Under the pieces are notes generated by a model, which worked only from the letters and a program-made list of their open reading frames with translations, did no database searches and had not been told where the DNA came from. A DNA stretch of 5,091 nucleotides from Truepera sp. (GTDB taxonomy: Bacteria; Deinococcota; Deinococci; Deinococcales; Trueperaceae), in contig JAGXSO010000022.1 of assembly GCA_018333775.1 (NCBI GenBank), forward strand, positions 1 through 5,091. Direction: 5' to 3'. Shown piece after piece: positions 1-4,358 of the stretch. Position 1 is the stretch's first letter. Every line of letters begins with the position of its first letter. A program made the position numbers and the translations under genes.

Positions 1-43
1 TCGAACCGCCGCAATTCCCTCACTCCCACCGAGCCTTTGGACG

Positions 44-85
44 TTATCCACAGGTCCGATCCAGCCTGTGGATAACTGTGGATAA
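44..85. promoter_or_regulatory. Cluster of three perfect DnaA boxes
   Basis: TTATCCACA occurs at 44-52 on the plus strand, and its reverse complement TGTGGATAA occurs at 67-75 and 77-85. All three match the DnaA consensus at 9/9. The two minus-strand copies are 10 bp apart, about one helical turn, and the plus-strand copy faces them, as in oriC-type arrays. The cluster lies within the 3' end of trpF, and the trpF stop codon is the first three bases of box 44-52. No AT-rich unwinding element or dnaA/dnaN gene is visible, but only 43 bases remain to the left. It could be the edge of oriC or an accessory DnaA-binding site. Confidence 0.75.
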
Positions 86-688
86 CTCACGCTTAGCCGC
101 CCGTACAAACTCTTGTATGGCCTGAGGGTCTTTGATGCCAGGGCTAAGCTCAACGCCTGAGGAGACGTCTACCGCATAGGGTCGGAGTGCTCGCACTCCA
201 GCCGCTACGCTCTGCGGCGTCAAGCCGCCGGCCAGAATCAGCTTGGGCAGGCCCGCGAGCACCCGTGCCTGCGACCAGTCGAAGGCTTCACCGCCCCCCG
301 GCCTCGGGCCGTCGAGCAGCCAGGCATCTGCCGGAAACTCCTGTAGCGCTGCCGGCTTAAGGTCCGGTCTGAACGACAGCGCCCTGATCACCCTGACTCG
401 CGGCCTTAGCGCCGCCGCGTAAGCCGCGCTCTCTTGGCCGTGGAGCTGCACCGCGTCCAGCCGGAGTGCTGCTACCGCCTCCCTGACCTCGCTAAGTGGC
501 GCGTCCACAAACACCCCGACGCGCGCGATGAACGGCCCTAGCTCGGCTGCTACCCGCGCCGCCTGCGCCACGCTGATATGGCGCCGGGAGGACGCTACCA
601 AGACAAACCCCACCGCGTCAGCCCCGGCGGCCTCGGCGGCCAGAGCGTCTTCAGCGCGGGTGATGCCGCAGATCTTGACACGCACCAT
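44..688 (-). CDS. trpF: Phosphoribosylanthranilate isomerase
   Basis: This cytosolic enzyme of tryptophan synthesis isomerises N-(5-phosphoribosyl)anthranilate to CdRP by an Amadori rearrangement on a single (beta/alpha)8 barrel. The 214-residue product carries the family marks: VKICGIT at 4-10 with the catalytic base Cys7, SSRRHIS at 33-39, QLHG at 81-84, LLDG with the general acid Asp126, LAGGL at 152-156 (phosphate loop) and DVSSGVE at 174-180. The start is the ATG at 688-686. No Shine-Dalgarno precedes it; a TACAAT box lies 6 bp upstream, so the mRNA is probably leaderless. The barrel should end near residue 200. The last 13 or so residues (from about ELSTVIHR on) look like a non-conserved tail produced by DnaA boxes, and the TAA stop is itself part of a box. 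No other trp gene is in view; the divergent neighbour is unrelated. Identification is secure. Confidence 0.96.
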   Translation of the reverse strand: MVRVKICGITRAEDALAAEAAGADAVGFVLVASSRRHISVAQAARVAAELGPFIARVGVFVDAPLSEVREAVAALRLDAVQLHGQESAAYAAALRPRVRVIRALSFRPDLKPAALQEFPADAWLLDGPRPGGGEAFDWSQARVLAGLPKLILAGGLTPQSVAAGVRALRPYAVDVSSGVELSPGIKDPQAIQEFVRAAKRELSTVIHRLDRTCG

Positions 689-694
689 GTGGCT

Positions 695-700
695 ATTGTA
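695..700 (-). promoter_or_regulatory. trpF -10 box (leaderless promoter)
   Basis: Read on the minus strand, TACAAT lies exactly 6 bp before the trpF ATG (688-686). Transcription would therefore begin at or next to the start codon, giving a leaderless mRNA. No ribosome binding site is present. No convincing -35 hexamer is seen 16-18 bp further upstream. The arrangement matches that before the ene-reductase gene at 3288. Confidence 0.6.
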
Positions 701-734
701 GCCCCTAGCTCGAGCCTGATGCGGGGCCAGCCCG

Positions 735-746
735 GCTGCTAGCAGC
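735..746. repeat. 12-bp perfect palindrome upstream of trpF
   Basis: GCTGCT followed directly by AGCAGC forms a perfect palindrome about 47-58 bp upstream of the predicted trpF transcription start. It has no loop and no T-run, so it reads as a possible DNA operator rather than a terminator. No regulator is identified. Confidence 0.3.
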
Positions 747-776
747 GCCGCCTGATTCAGCTATGGCCCAGAGTAG

Positions 777-807
777 CTAGGCGATTGCCAAGACGATCTA
801 GGCAATT
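777..807. promoter_or_regulatory. 21-bp-spaced direct repeat upstream of promoter
   Basis: CTAGGCGATT (777-786) and CTAGGCAATT (798-807) differ at one base and are offset by 21 bp, two helical turns, ending 5 bp before the -35 hexamer at 813. The same stretch contains an inverted repeat, ATTGCC (784-789) and GGCAAT (801-806). Position and phasing suit an activator binding site for the rightward promoter. The binding protein is unknown. Confidence 0.4.
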
Positions 808-812
808 ATCCA

Positions 813-841
813 TTGTGCGTTCCGACTCCCAATGCTAAGCT
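813..841 (+). promoter_or_regulatory. Sigma70-like promoter for the accessory block
   Basis: A -35 hexamer TTGTGC (813-818), a 17-bp spacer and a -10 hexamer TAAGCT (836-841) are present. A TGC immediately before the -10 provides an extended -10 element. Transcription would start near 848 and give a leader of about 40 nt before the ATG at 889. It probably drives the small peptide, lipoprotein and membrane protein genes. Confidence 0.5.
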
Positions 842-854
842 GCGGGCAACCCGC
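842..854. repeat. Inverted repeat at the predicted transcription start
   Basis: GCGGG (842-846) and CCCGC (850-854) are separated by CAA, forming a perfect 5-bp stem just downstream of the -10 hexamer. It overlaps the expected transcription start, so it could be an operator or a 5'-end mRNA hairpin. It is short and could be chance in GC-rich DNA. Confidence 0.3.
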
Positions 855-888
855 TGCAGTGGGGCACCTACAAGAGGGGAGAAGGAGC

Positions 889-999
889 ATGGCAAGCTTT
901 ACTGTCCATAGGCTGGGTTCGTTTATCGCCATAGTTTCTATGATTCTGCTATATGCTCATCATGCTCATCCAACCCAGGCAGCCCAGCATGTTGGGTGA
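889..999 (+). CDS. Small exported-peptide-like ORF (36 aa)
   Basis: This unrecognised small gene encodes 36 residues: a short N-region with HR at 7-8, a hydrophobic core from about residue 10 to 23 (LGSFIAIVSMILLYA), then the His-rich HHAHP at 24-28 and a polar tail TQAAQHVG. The layout resembles a Sec signal peptide followed by almost no mature protein. A purine-rich AGGGGAG at 875-881 lies 7 nt before the ATG, a plausible ribosome binding site, and a promoter lies about 50 bp upstream, so translation is believable. It stops 43 bases before the lipoprotein gene. It may be a secreted peptide, a translated leader, or the remnant of a longer exported protein. The YAHHAHP segment is coded by a perfect 9-bp tandem repeat (953-970). 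Confidence 0.45.
   Translation: MASFTVHRLGSFIAIVSMILLYAHHAHPTQAAQHVG
953..970 (+). repeat. Perfect 9-bp tandem repeat
   Basis: ATGCTCATC occurs twice head to tail (953-961 and 962-970) inside the small ORF. Because 9 is a multiple of 3, it duplicates three codons without shifting frame and creates the HHAH stretch. It is a recent-looking duplication and a candidate for length variation between strains. Confidence 0.6.
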
Positions 1000-1042
1000 A
1001 TGTTATGTTTCGGCTTCTAACTTTGCTAGTTGGAGGTAAGTG

Positions 1043-1828
1043 ATGGCAAAGAACAGTTTTGAGCTAGGAGCTTCTGGTCGGTTCGTTAGGGTTTTGGGTA
1101 AGCGAGTTGTTGTAACCATGCTCAGCATAGGTCTGTTTCTGGCAGGGTGTGGTTATGATCCAGCAGTGCGTCAGTATGATAGGATTCCTAACTTCGTAAC
1201 CGGGAGCGAAGAGTTCTTAAGCGCTACATCTGAATTAGCATTGCAGGGAATAGTGATTGAAGCAACACTTGCTGCCGAAGATGGCGCTATCGTCCTTGGT
1301 ACAAGCGAACCTGGCGTTGCATTAAACATACTTTTTTTGCAGGGTGAAGTCATTTCCGTTACAATTTTCAAATTGAGCGACGGTATGCTCACTGTGCGCA
1401 ATCCGAGCAGCGATTTTGAGACCACTGTTTCCGTCAGCGAATTAGGTATGCTAACCGAGGAAGCGCTGGTCACTGAGCCGTTAGAGGTGCCGATAGTTTA
1501 CGGGACGCAATTCCATGAATTGGCTCGGACACTTGGTTTTGACATAGAGACATTCGACGCCCCGCAGGAATTATTAGAAGCTCAGTGCGCTGCATGTCAG
1601 TCAGAGCGAAATGCTAGAGATTCCGCTGCCGCCAGTTTAGTCTTGGCAACAGCGGGCTATGCGCTAGCTGTCGCAGGTCTCGCTACCTGTGGTGCTATCG
1701 TCACCGCACCCGCCTGCTTAGCCGCACTAGCCGCTTACTCGATCGCCAAGGCCTCCCTGGGACTCGCTTCAGCCCAGTGGGCGTCGGCCCAAAGCGCGCT
1801 CGACCGGTGCTTAAGAGAGAGATGCTAG
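1043..1828 (+). CDS. Lipoprotein with cysteine-framed C-terminal helical hairpin
   Basis: Not a family I recognise. The start is the ATG at 1043, 6 nt after TGGAGGT (1031-1037); an adjacent in-frame GTG at 1040 is less likely. The 261-residue product begins with a long N-region ending in GKR (19-21), a hydrophobic core and the lipobox LAGC, so Cys36 should be lipid-modified. Gly at +2 is not a retention signal. Residues 65-170 look like a beta-rich soluble domain. Residues 182-261 are Ala-rich with six cysteines at 182, 185, 216, 225, 256 and 261: CxxC, 30 residues, C-x8-C, 30 residues, Cx4C. This predicts two equal helices joined by a disulfide-closed turn. Cys-rich helical C-termini occur in halocin C8-like precursors, but no homology is claimed. 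The 5' half is AT-rich (32-45% GC in sampled rows), while the hairpin region is about 63%. The gene overlaps the next one by 7 bp. Confidence 0.75.
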   Translation: MAKNSFELGASGRFVRVLGKRVVVTMLSIGLFLAGCGYDPAVRQYDRIPNFVTGSEEFLSATSELALQGIVIEATLAAEDGAIVLGTSEPGVALNILFLQGEVISVTIFKLSDGMLTVRNPSSDFETTVSVSELGMLTEEALVTEPLEVPIVYGTQFHELARTLGFDIETFDAPQELLEAQCAACQSERNARDSAAASLVLATAGYALAVAGLATCGAIVTAPACLAALAAYSIAKASLGLASAQWASAQSALDRCLRERC

Positions 1829-2352
1829 TCAAGGTGCTTGAGTTGCTTCGCCTACTCCTCAGCGCTTGCAGCCTGGTGTTGCTCGTAATGAGCATCTACT
1901 TCTGGAGATGGCCAGAGGCCTATTATGCCTCCCAACCACCTGCCAGGTACCTGCGGTGGTTCGCCACATGGCTAGCCGCAACGGCAGTGCTGTACCTGCT
2001 GCTCTGGCTAACTGTCAACCTGGTGCCGGAGAGCAACTCACGAGGATACGTGTCGCAGAGCATTTTCTTTGTTTCGCTTACCGCGCTGCTCCTCACTGCG
2101 GCCGGCAATCTGTATCGCAACCTATCTCGCCGCGCTCTATCGGATGAGGGCAAGCCGAAGCGGCCGGACAACGCTCGCACCGCTGTAGGTGCGTGGGTTA
2201 CGATAACGAGCCTACTACTGGCCGGATATATACACTTTTTGTGGCTTTCGGTCGGGCATGGCCTGTTCGTGGCGTTACCACTTGTGTTAACGATTTTCGG
2301 GGCGGCTGTTGGGGTGTGGTTCATGATGCCTTACCCCAAGGCTAGGGGTTAA
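1822..2352 (+). CDS. Five-helix integral membrane protein, unknown function
   Basis: This 176-residue hydrophobic protein is not recognised. The ATG at 1822 overlaps the lipoprotein stop in ATGCTAG, with only a weak GAGAGAG ahead of it, so translation is probably coupled to the lipoprotein. Likely membrane segments are about 7-28, 46-68, 77-98, 121-143 and 147-169. The main cytosolic-looking stretch is the basic loop RNLSRRALSDEGKPKRP (99-115). WRWPEAYY at 28-35 and the paired Trp residues suggest interfacial segments. No catalytic motif, transporter signature or nucleotide-binding site is visible. The tight coupling implies partnership with the lipoprotein, such as an inner-membrane partner or an immunity protein if the lipoprotein hairpin is a toxin. 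That role is inference only. An in-frame start at 1777 would overlap the lipoprotein by 52 bp and is less likely. Confidence 0.75.
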   Translation: MLVKVLELLRLLLSACSLVLLVMSIYFWRWPEAYYASQPPARYLRWFATWLAATAVLYLLLWLTVNLVPESNSRGYVSQSIFFVSLTALLLTAAGNLYRNLSRRALSDEGKPKRPDNARTAVGAWVTITSLLLAGYIHFLWLSVGHGLFVALPLVLTIFGAAVGVWFMMPYPKARG

Positions 2353-2375
2353 GGGCCCTCCCCTTGGATATCCAA
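2336..2375. repeat. Overlapping palindromes after the membrane-protein gene
   Basis: CCAAGG (2336-2341) can pair with CCTTGG (2362-2367), and AGGGG (2344-2348) with CCCCT (2360-2364). AGGGCCCT (2352-2359) is self-complementary, and TTGGATATCCAA (2364-2375) is a perfect 12-bp palindrome. The cluster spans the stop codon. No T-tract follows, so it is not a classical intrinsic terminator, but it could mark the end of the accessory transcript or hold an operator. Confidence 0.35.
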
Positions 2376-2456
2376 CACCACCCCTCCCGGAGCCGTGAGG
2401 GTCAGGAGCACGGCAATTGGCACGTCCTAGAGGACTGGGAGCCGCCCCCGCACAGC

Positions 2457-2489
2457 CGGTACTGACTGCGGTACTTTAGTCCCAGTACC
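2457..2489. promoter_or_regulatory. GGTACT repeat/hairpin upstream of the DUF805 gene
   Basis: CGGTACT occurs at 2457-2463 and again at 2469-2475, and its inverted copy AGTACC lies at 2484-2489. The outer copy pairs as GGTACTGACT (2458-2467) with AGTC (2478-2481) and AGTACC, leaving a CC bulge. The inner copy can pair with the same AGTACC instead, with an 8-nt loop. The ribosome binding site GGAGG (2503-2507) and the GTG start (2516) follow closely, so this may be a repressor operator or an mRNA switch. TACTTT (2472-2477) could also serve as a -10 box. Confidence 0.4.
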
Positions 2490-2515
2490 AAATTGCTCTC
2501 CCGGAGGACTCTCTT

Positions 2516-2887
2516 GTGAACATGACCGCGTTCAACCCCTTTGAGTTCACTGGCCGCATCGGTCGCCTCCAACTCGTCGCGTACTACCTACTCATCGGGG
2601 TGGCGATCTACCTCGCTTCCGTTATCGTCTACGCGGCTTTTGGCGAAAGTTAGCCCACCATGCTCCTGGGGCTTGCGAACACGACACTTAGGGTGGTTGC
2701 GACTTTCTCGTACAGTATCCGCCGCCTTCACGACACCGGCCATAGCGGCTACTTCGCCTTGCTGCTGTTCGTCCCGCTCGTTAACATCGCCCTCGTGCTG
2801 TACCTTCTGGTTATGCCTGGCACGAGAGGTCCAAACCGGTACGGTACACGCGCTAGCAATGCAATCGCGGGTCTTTTCCAGGGTTGA
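2516..2887 (+). pseudogene. DUF805 membrane protein interrupted by an in-frame TAG
   Basis: DUF805 proteins are small membrane proteins of unknown biochemical role, usually about 110-130 residues. The reading frame opens at GTG 2516 (GGAGG at 2503-2507, 8 nt spacing; ATG at 2522 is a less well spaced alternative) and gives NPFEFTGRIGRLQ (7-19) and a first membrane segment at about 20-42. It meets TAG at 2651-2653 (codon 46). In the same frame it continues with a second segment, RRLHDTGHSGY (69-79), a third segment at about 80-101, and the family signature PGTRGPNRYG (101-110), ending at TGA 2885-2887. The uninterrupted frame would be 123 residues, the full family length, with both hallmark motifs intact and no frameshift. 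The ATG at 2660 could restart translation but has no ribosome binding site. The gene may be freshly inactivated, read through, a sequencing error, or split into two pieces. Confidence 0.85.
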
Positions 2888-2969
2888 GCACGTATCCTTA
2901 CGCGTGATCCAAGTGCCGAACCGCTCTATCGCTTGCTTGCCATAACAGTCGCCGAAGAAAGGTGGTCAG

Positions 2970-3167
2970 ATGCAGCGCTTCGAGTACAATTACGTCAGGA
3001 TTGAGTCCCAGAGAGGTGGTGACGGCCGCTTCGACCGCTACCGGGACGTGGTGGCGCAGCGGGCGGCAGAGGGTTGGCGGTTCGTTACCGCCATTGTCCC
3101 GCCGGAGGTTATGACCACCAGCGGGCGCGCCTACCTCGATCTGGTTTTTGAACGCCCCTTAAATTGA
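2970..3167 (+). CDS. DUF4177-like small protein
   Basis: A 65-residue soluble protein with the layout of DUF4177. It has an opening strand with aromatic residues (FEYNYVRIE, 4-12), a helix ending in the family hallmark AAEGWRFV (32-39), and a closing strand LDLVFERP (56-63). The biochemical function of the family is unknown. The ATG at 2970 follows AAAGGTGG (2958-2965) at close but normal spacing, so conventional SD-led translation is likely, unlike trpF and the ene-reductase. It lies 82 bases after the DUF805 frame and may share its transcript. No promoter was recognised in 2888-2969. Confidence 0.8.
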   Translation: MQRFEYNYVRIESQRGGDGRFDRYRDVVAQRAAEGWRFVTAIVPPEVMTTSGRAYLDLVFERPLN

Positions 3168-3224
3168 CGGCTGAGGTAGGCGGCGGTCGCAACCGGGAGG
3201 ATGGCCTGATTGGCGGTCCGGTCT

Positions 3225-3255
3225 CAGGGGGTCACTACACTTCCCATGCCCCCTG
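3225..3255. promoter_or_regulatory. 7-bp inverted repeat upstream of the ene-reductase promoter
   Basis: CAGGGGG (3225-3231) and CCCCCTG (3249-3255) are perfect inverted halves separated by 17 bp. The right half falls where the -35 region of the gene at 3288 would be (its -10 is 3276-3281), so a bound regulator could block or recruit polymerase. No T-tract follows, which argues against a terminator for the upstream DUF4177 gene. Confidence 0.4.
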
Positions 3256-3275
3256 CTCTGACTTGGCCGCTATTG

Positions 3276-3281
3276 TACCAT
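3276..3281 (+). promoter_or_regulatory. Ene-reductase -10 box (near-leaderless promoter)
   Basis: TACCAT (3276-3281) is followed by exactly 6 bp and then the ATG at 3288, the same geometry as TACAAT before trpF. An overlapping alternative, TATTGT (3271-3276), would give a leader of about 4-5 nt. No Shine-Dalgarno is present in either case. No -35 consensus is evident. Confidence 0.5.
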
Positions 3282-3287
3282 TGCAGC

Positions 3288-4358
3288 ATGAGCCACCTGT
3301 TTGCTCCGCTAGCGCTCCGCGACCTTAAGCTGCGCAACCGCATCGCCCTTTCGCCGATGTGTCAGTACTCGGCCAGCGAGGGGTTGGCTAACGACTGGCA
3401 CTTAGTTCACCTTGGCGGCCGTGCAGTGGGTGGGGTCGGCCTGATTATCAGCGAGGCTACCGCCGTCGAGGCGCGAGGCCGCATTAGCCCCTTCGACCTT
3501 GGCCTGTGGGACGACCGCCAGGTCGAGGCGCTGCGGCCCCTAACCCGCCTGATCCGCGAGCACGGCGCCGCGCCCGCTGTGCAGTTGGCCCATGCCGGGC
3601 GCAAGGCCGGTATGCCGCGCCCTTGGGATGGGCGGTATGGCGCCCTGTCGCCGAGCGAGGGGGGCTGGCCGGTAGTGGGGCCCACCGCGGAGCCCTTTTC
3701 GGCGGACTACTCCGAACCACAAGCGCTCAGCGAAGCCGGGATCGCCCAGATCACTCAGGCTTTTGCTGATGCCGCCGTGCGCGCTGTCGCGGCGGGCTAT
3801 GCCGCTATCGAGCTGCATGCTGCGCACGGCTACTTACTGCACAGCTTCCTCTCACCCCTCAGCAACACCCGTCAGGACGGCTACGGCGGCGGCTTCGCGC
3901 AGCGCACACGCTTCTTGCGCGAGGTGACGGTGGCGGTCAGGACTGTTATCCCTACCGGCATGCCGCTGTTGGTGCGGCTTTCAGCTACCGATTGGCAGGA
4001 GGGCGGCTGGACCTTAGACGATTCGGTGCGGCTAGCTATCGACCTTAAAGACCTCGGCGTAGACCTTATCGACTGCTCCTCGGGCGGCGTGGTGCCGGGG
4101 GTGGCGATTCCGACCGAGCCCGGCTATCAGGTGCATCTGGCCGAGGCGGTTAAGCAGCGGGCTGGAGTGCTAAGCGGCGCGGTGGGGCTGATTACCGAGG
4201 CCGAGCAGGCTGAAGCTATTGTGCGGGACGGGAAAGCTGACCTGGTGCTACTAGGCCGCGCGCTGTTGCGCGACCCATACTGGCCGCTACAGGCGGCGCA
4301 AGCACTAGGAGTCAGCCTTAAGGAGTTAGTGCCGCCGCAGTACTGGCGAGCGTTCTAG
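3288..4358 (+). CDS. Old Yellow Enzyme family NADH:flavin oxidoreductase (YqjM/CrS-type ene-reductase)
   Basis: This FMN-dependent TIM-barrel enzyme would reduce activated C=C bonds (enones, maleimides, possibly quinones, nitro compounds or chromate) with NAD(P)H. The 356-residue length fits the thermophilic-like YqjM class. SPMCQYSA (22-29) holds the class-defining Cys25, which tunes the flavin, and Tyr27. QLAHAGRKA (99-107) and ELHAAHGYL (175-183) follow, the latter with the substrate-binding pair His177/His180. [13 protein letters not shown] (189-201), [17 protein letters not shown] and the phosphate-binding [12 protein letters not shown] come next. The C-terminal QYWRAF has Arg354 placed as the arginine finger that reaches into the partner subunit. 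Several stretches match my recollection of Thermus chromate reductase CrS. The ATG at 3288 is chosen because homologues begin at this point; the frame opens earlier at TTG 3210, but that has no ribosome site and runs across the promoter. The 3' end overlaps the opposing methyltransferase gene by 33 bp. The physiological substrate is not known. Confidence 0.93.
   Translation: MSHLFAPLALRDLKLRNRIALSPMCQYSASEGLANDWHLVHLGGRAVGGVGLIISEATAVEARGRISPFDLGLWDDRQVEALRPLTRLIREHGAAPAVQLAHAGRKAGMPRPWDGRYGALSPSEGGWPVVGPTAEPFSADYSEPQALSEAGIAQITQAFADAAVRAVAAGYAAIELHAAHGYLLHSFLSPLSNTRQDGYGGGFAQRTRFLREVTVAVRTVIPTGMPLLVRLSATDWQEGGWTLDDSVRLAIDLKDLGVDLIDCSSGGVVPGVAIPTEPGYQVHLAEAVKQRAGVLSGAVGLITEAEQAEAIVRDGKADLVLLGRALLRDPYWPLQAAQALGVSLKELVPPQYWRAF

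Noticed and set aside
806..814. Fourth DnaA box, TTATCCATT
   Set aside because: It matches the consensus at only 7 of 9 positions and fails at the conserved last two bases; single near-matches are expected by chance.
953..970. Start of a CRISPR or tandem-repeat array
   Set aside because: Only two 9-bp units without spacers; it is a simple in-frame duplication.
1332..1338. Run of seven T inside the lipoprotein gene as a phase-variation or slippage site
   Set aside because: It lies in an AT-rich stretch coding Leu-Phe-Leu, and neither shifted frame leads to a recognisable alternative product. Seven T is short for programmed slippage.
1171..1473. Minus-strand 100-codon frame opposite the lipoprotein gene
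   Set aside because: It has no ribosome site, no recognisable domain and low-complexity Ser/Thr content, and it lies wholly antisense to a gene with a clear signal peptide and lipobox.
2336..2375. Intrinsic terminator after the membrane-protein gene
   Set aside because: Stems can form, but no T-rich tract follows in either direction, so only a palindrome cluster is reported.
2541..2945. 134-codon plus-strand frame overlapping the DUF805 gene
   Set aside because: Its Ser/Cys-rich product is the shifted reading of the DUF805 coding sequence, whose own frame carries the family motifs.
3210..3287. Upstream extension of the ene-reductase from TTG 3210
   Set aside because: The 26 added residues match nothing in the family, there is no ribosome site, and the extension would cover the -10 box and inverted repeat. 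Homologues begin at the ATG at 3288.
3407..3827. Several overlapping frames within the ene-reductase gene on both strands
   Set aside because: They are Arg/Pro/Gly-rich products of GC-rich codon structure with no domain signature; the enzyme frame fully explains the DNA.
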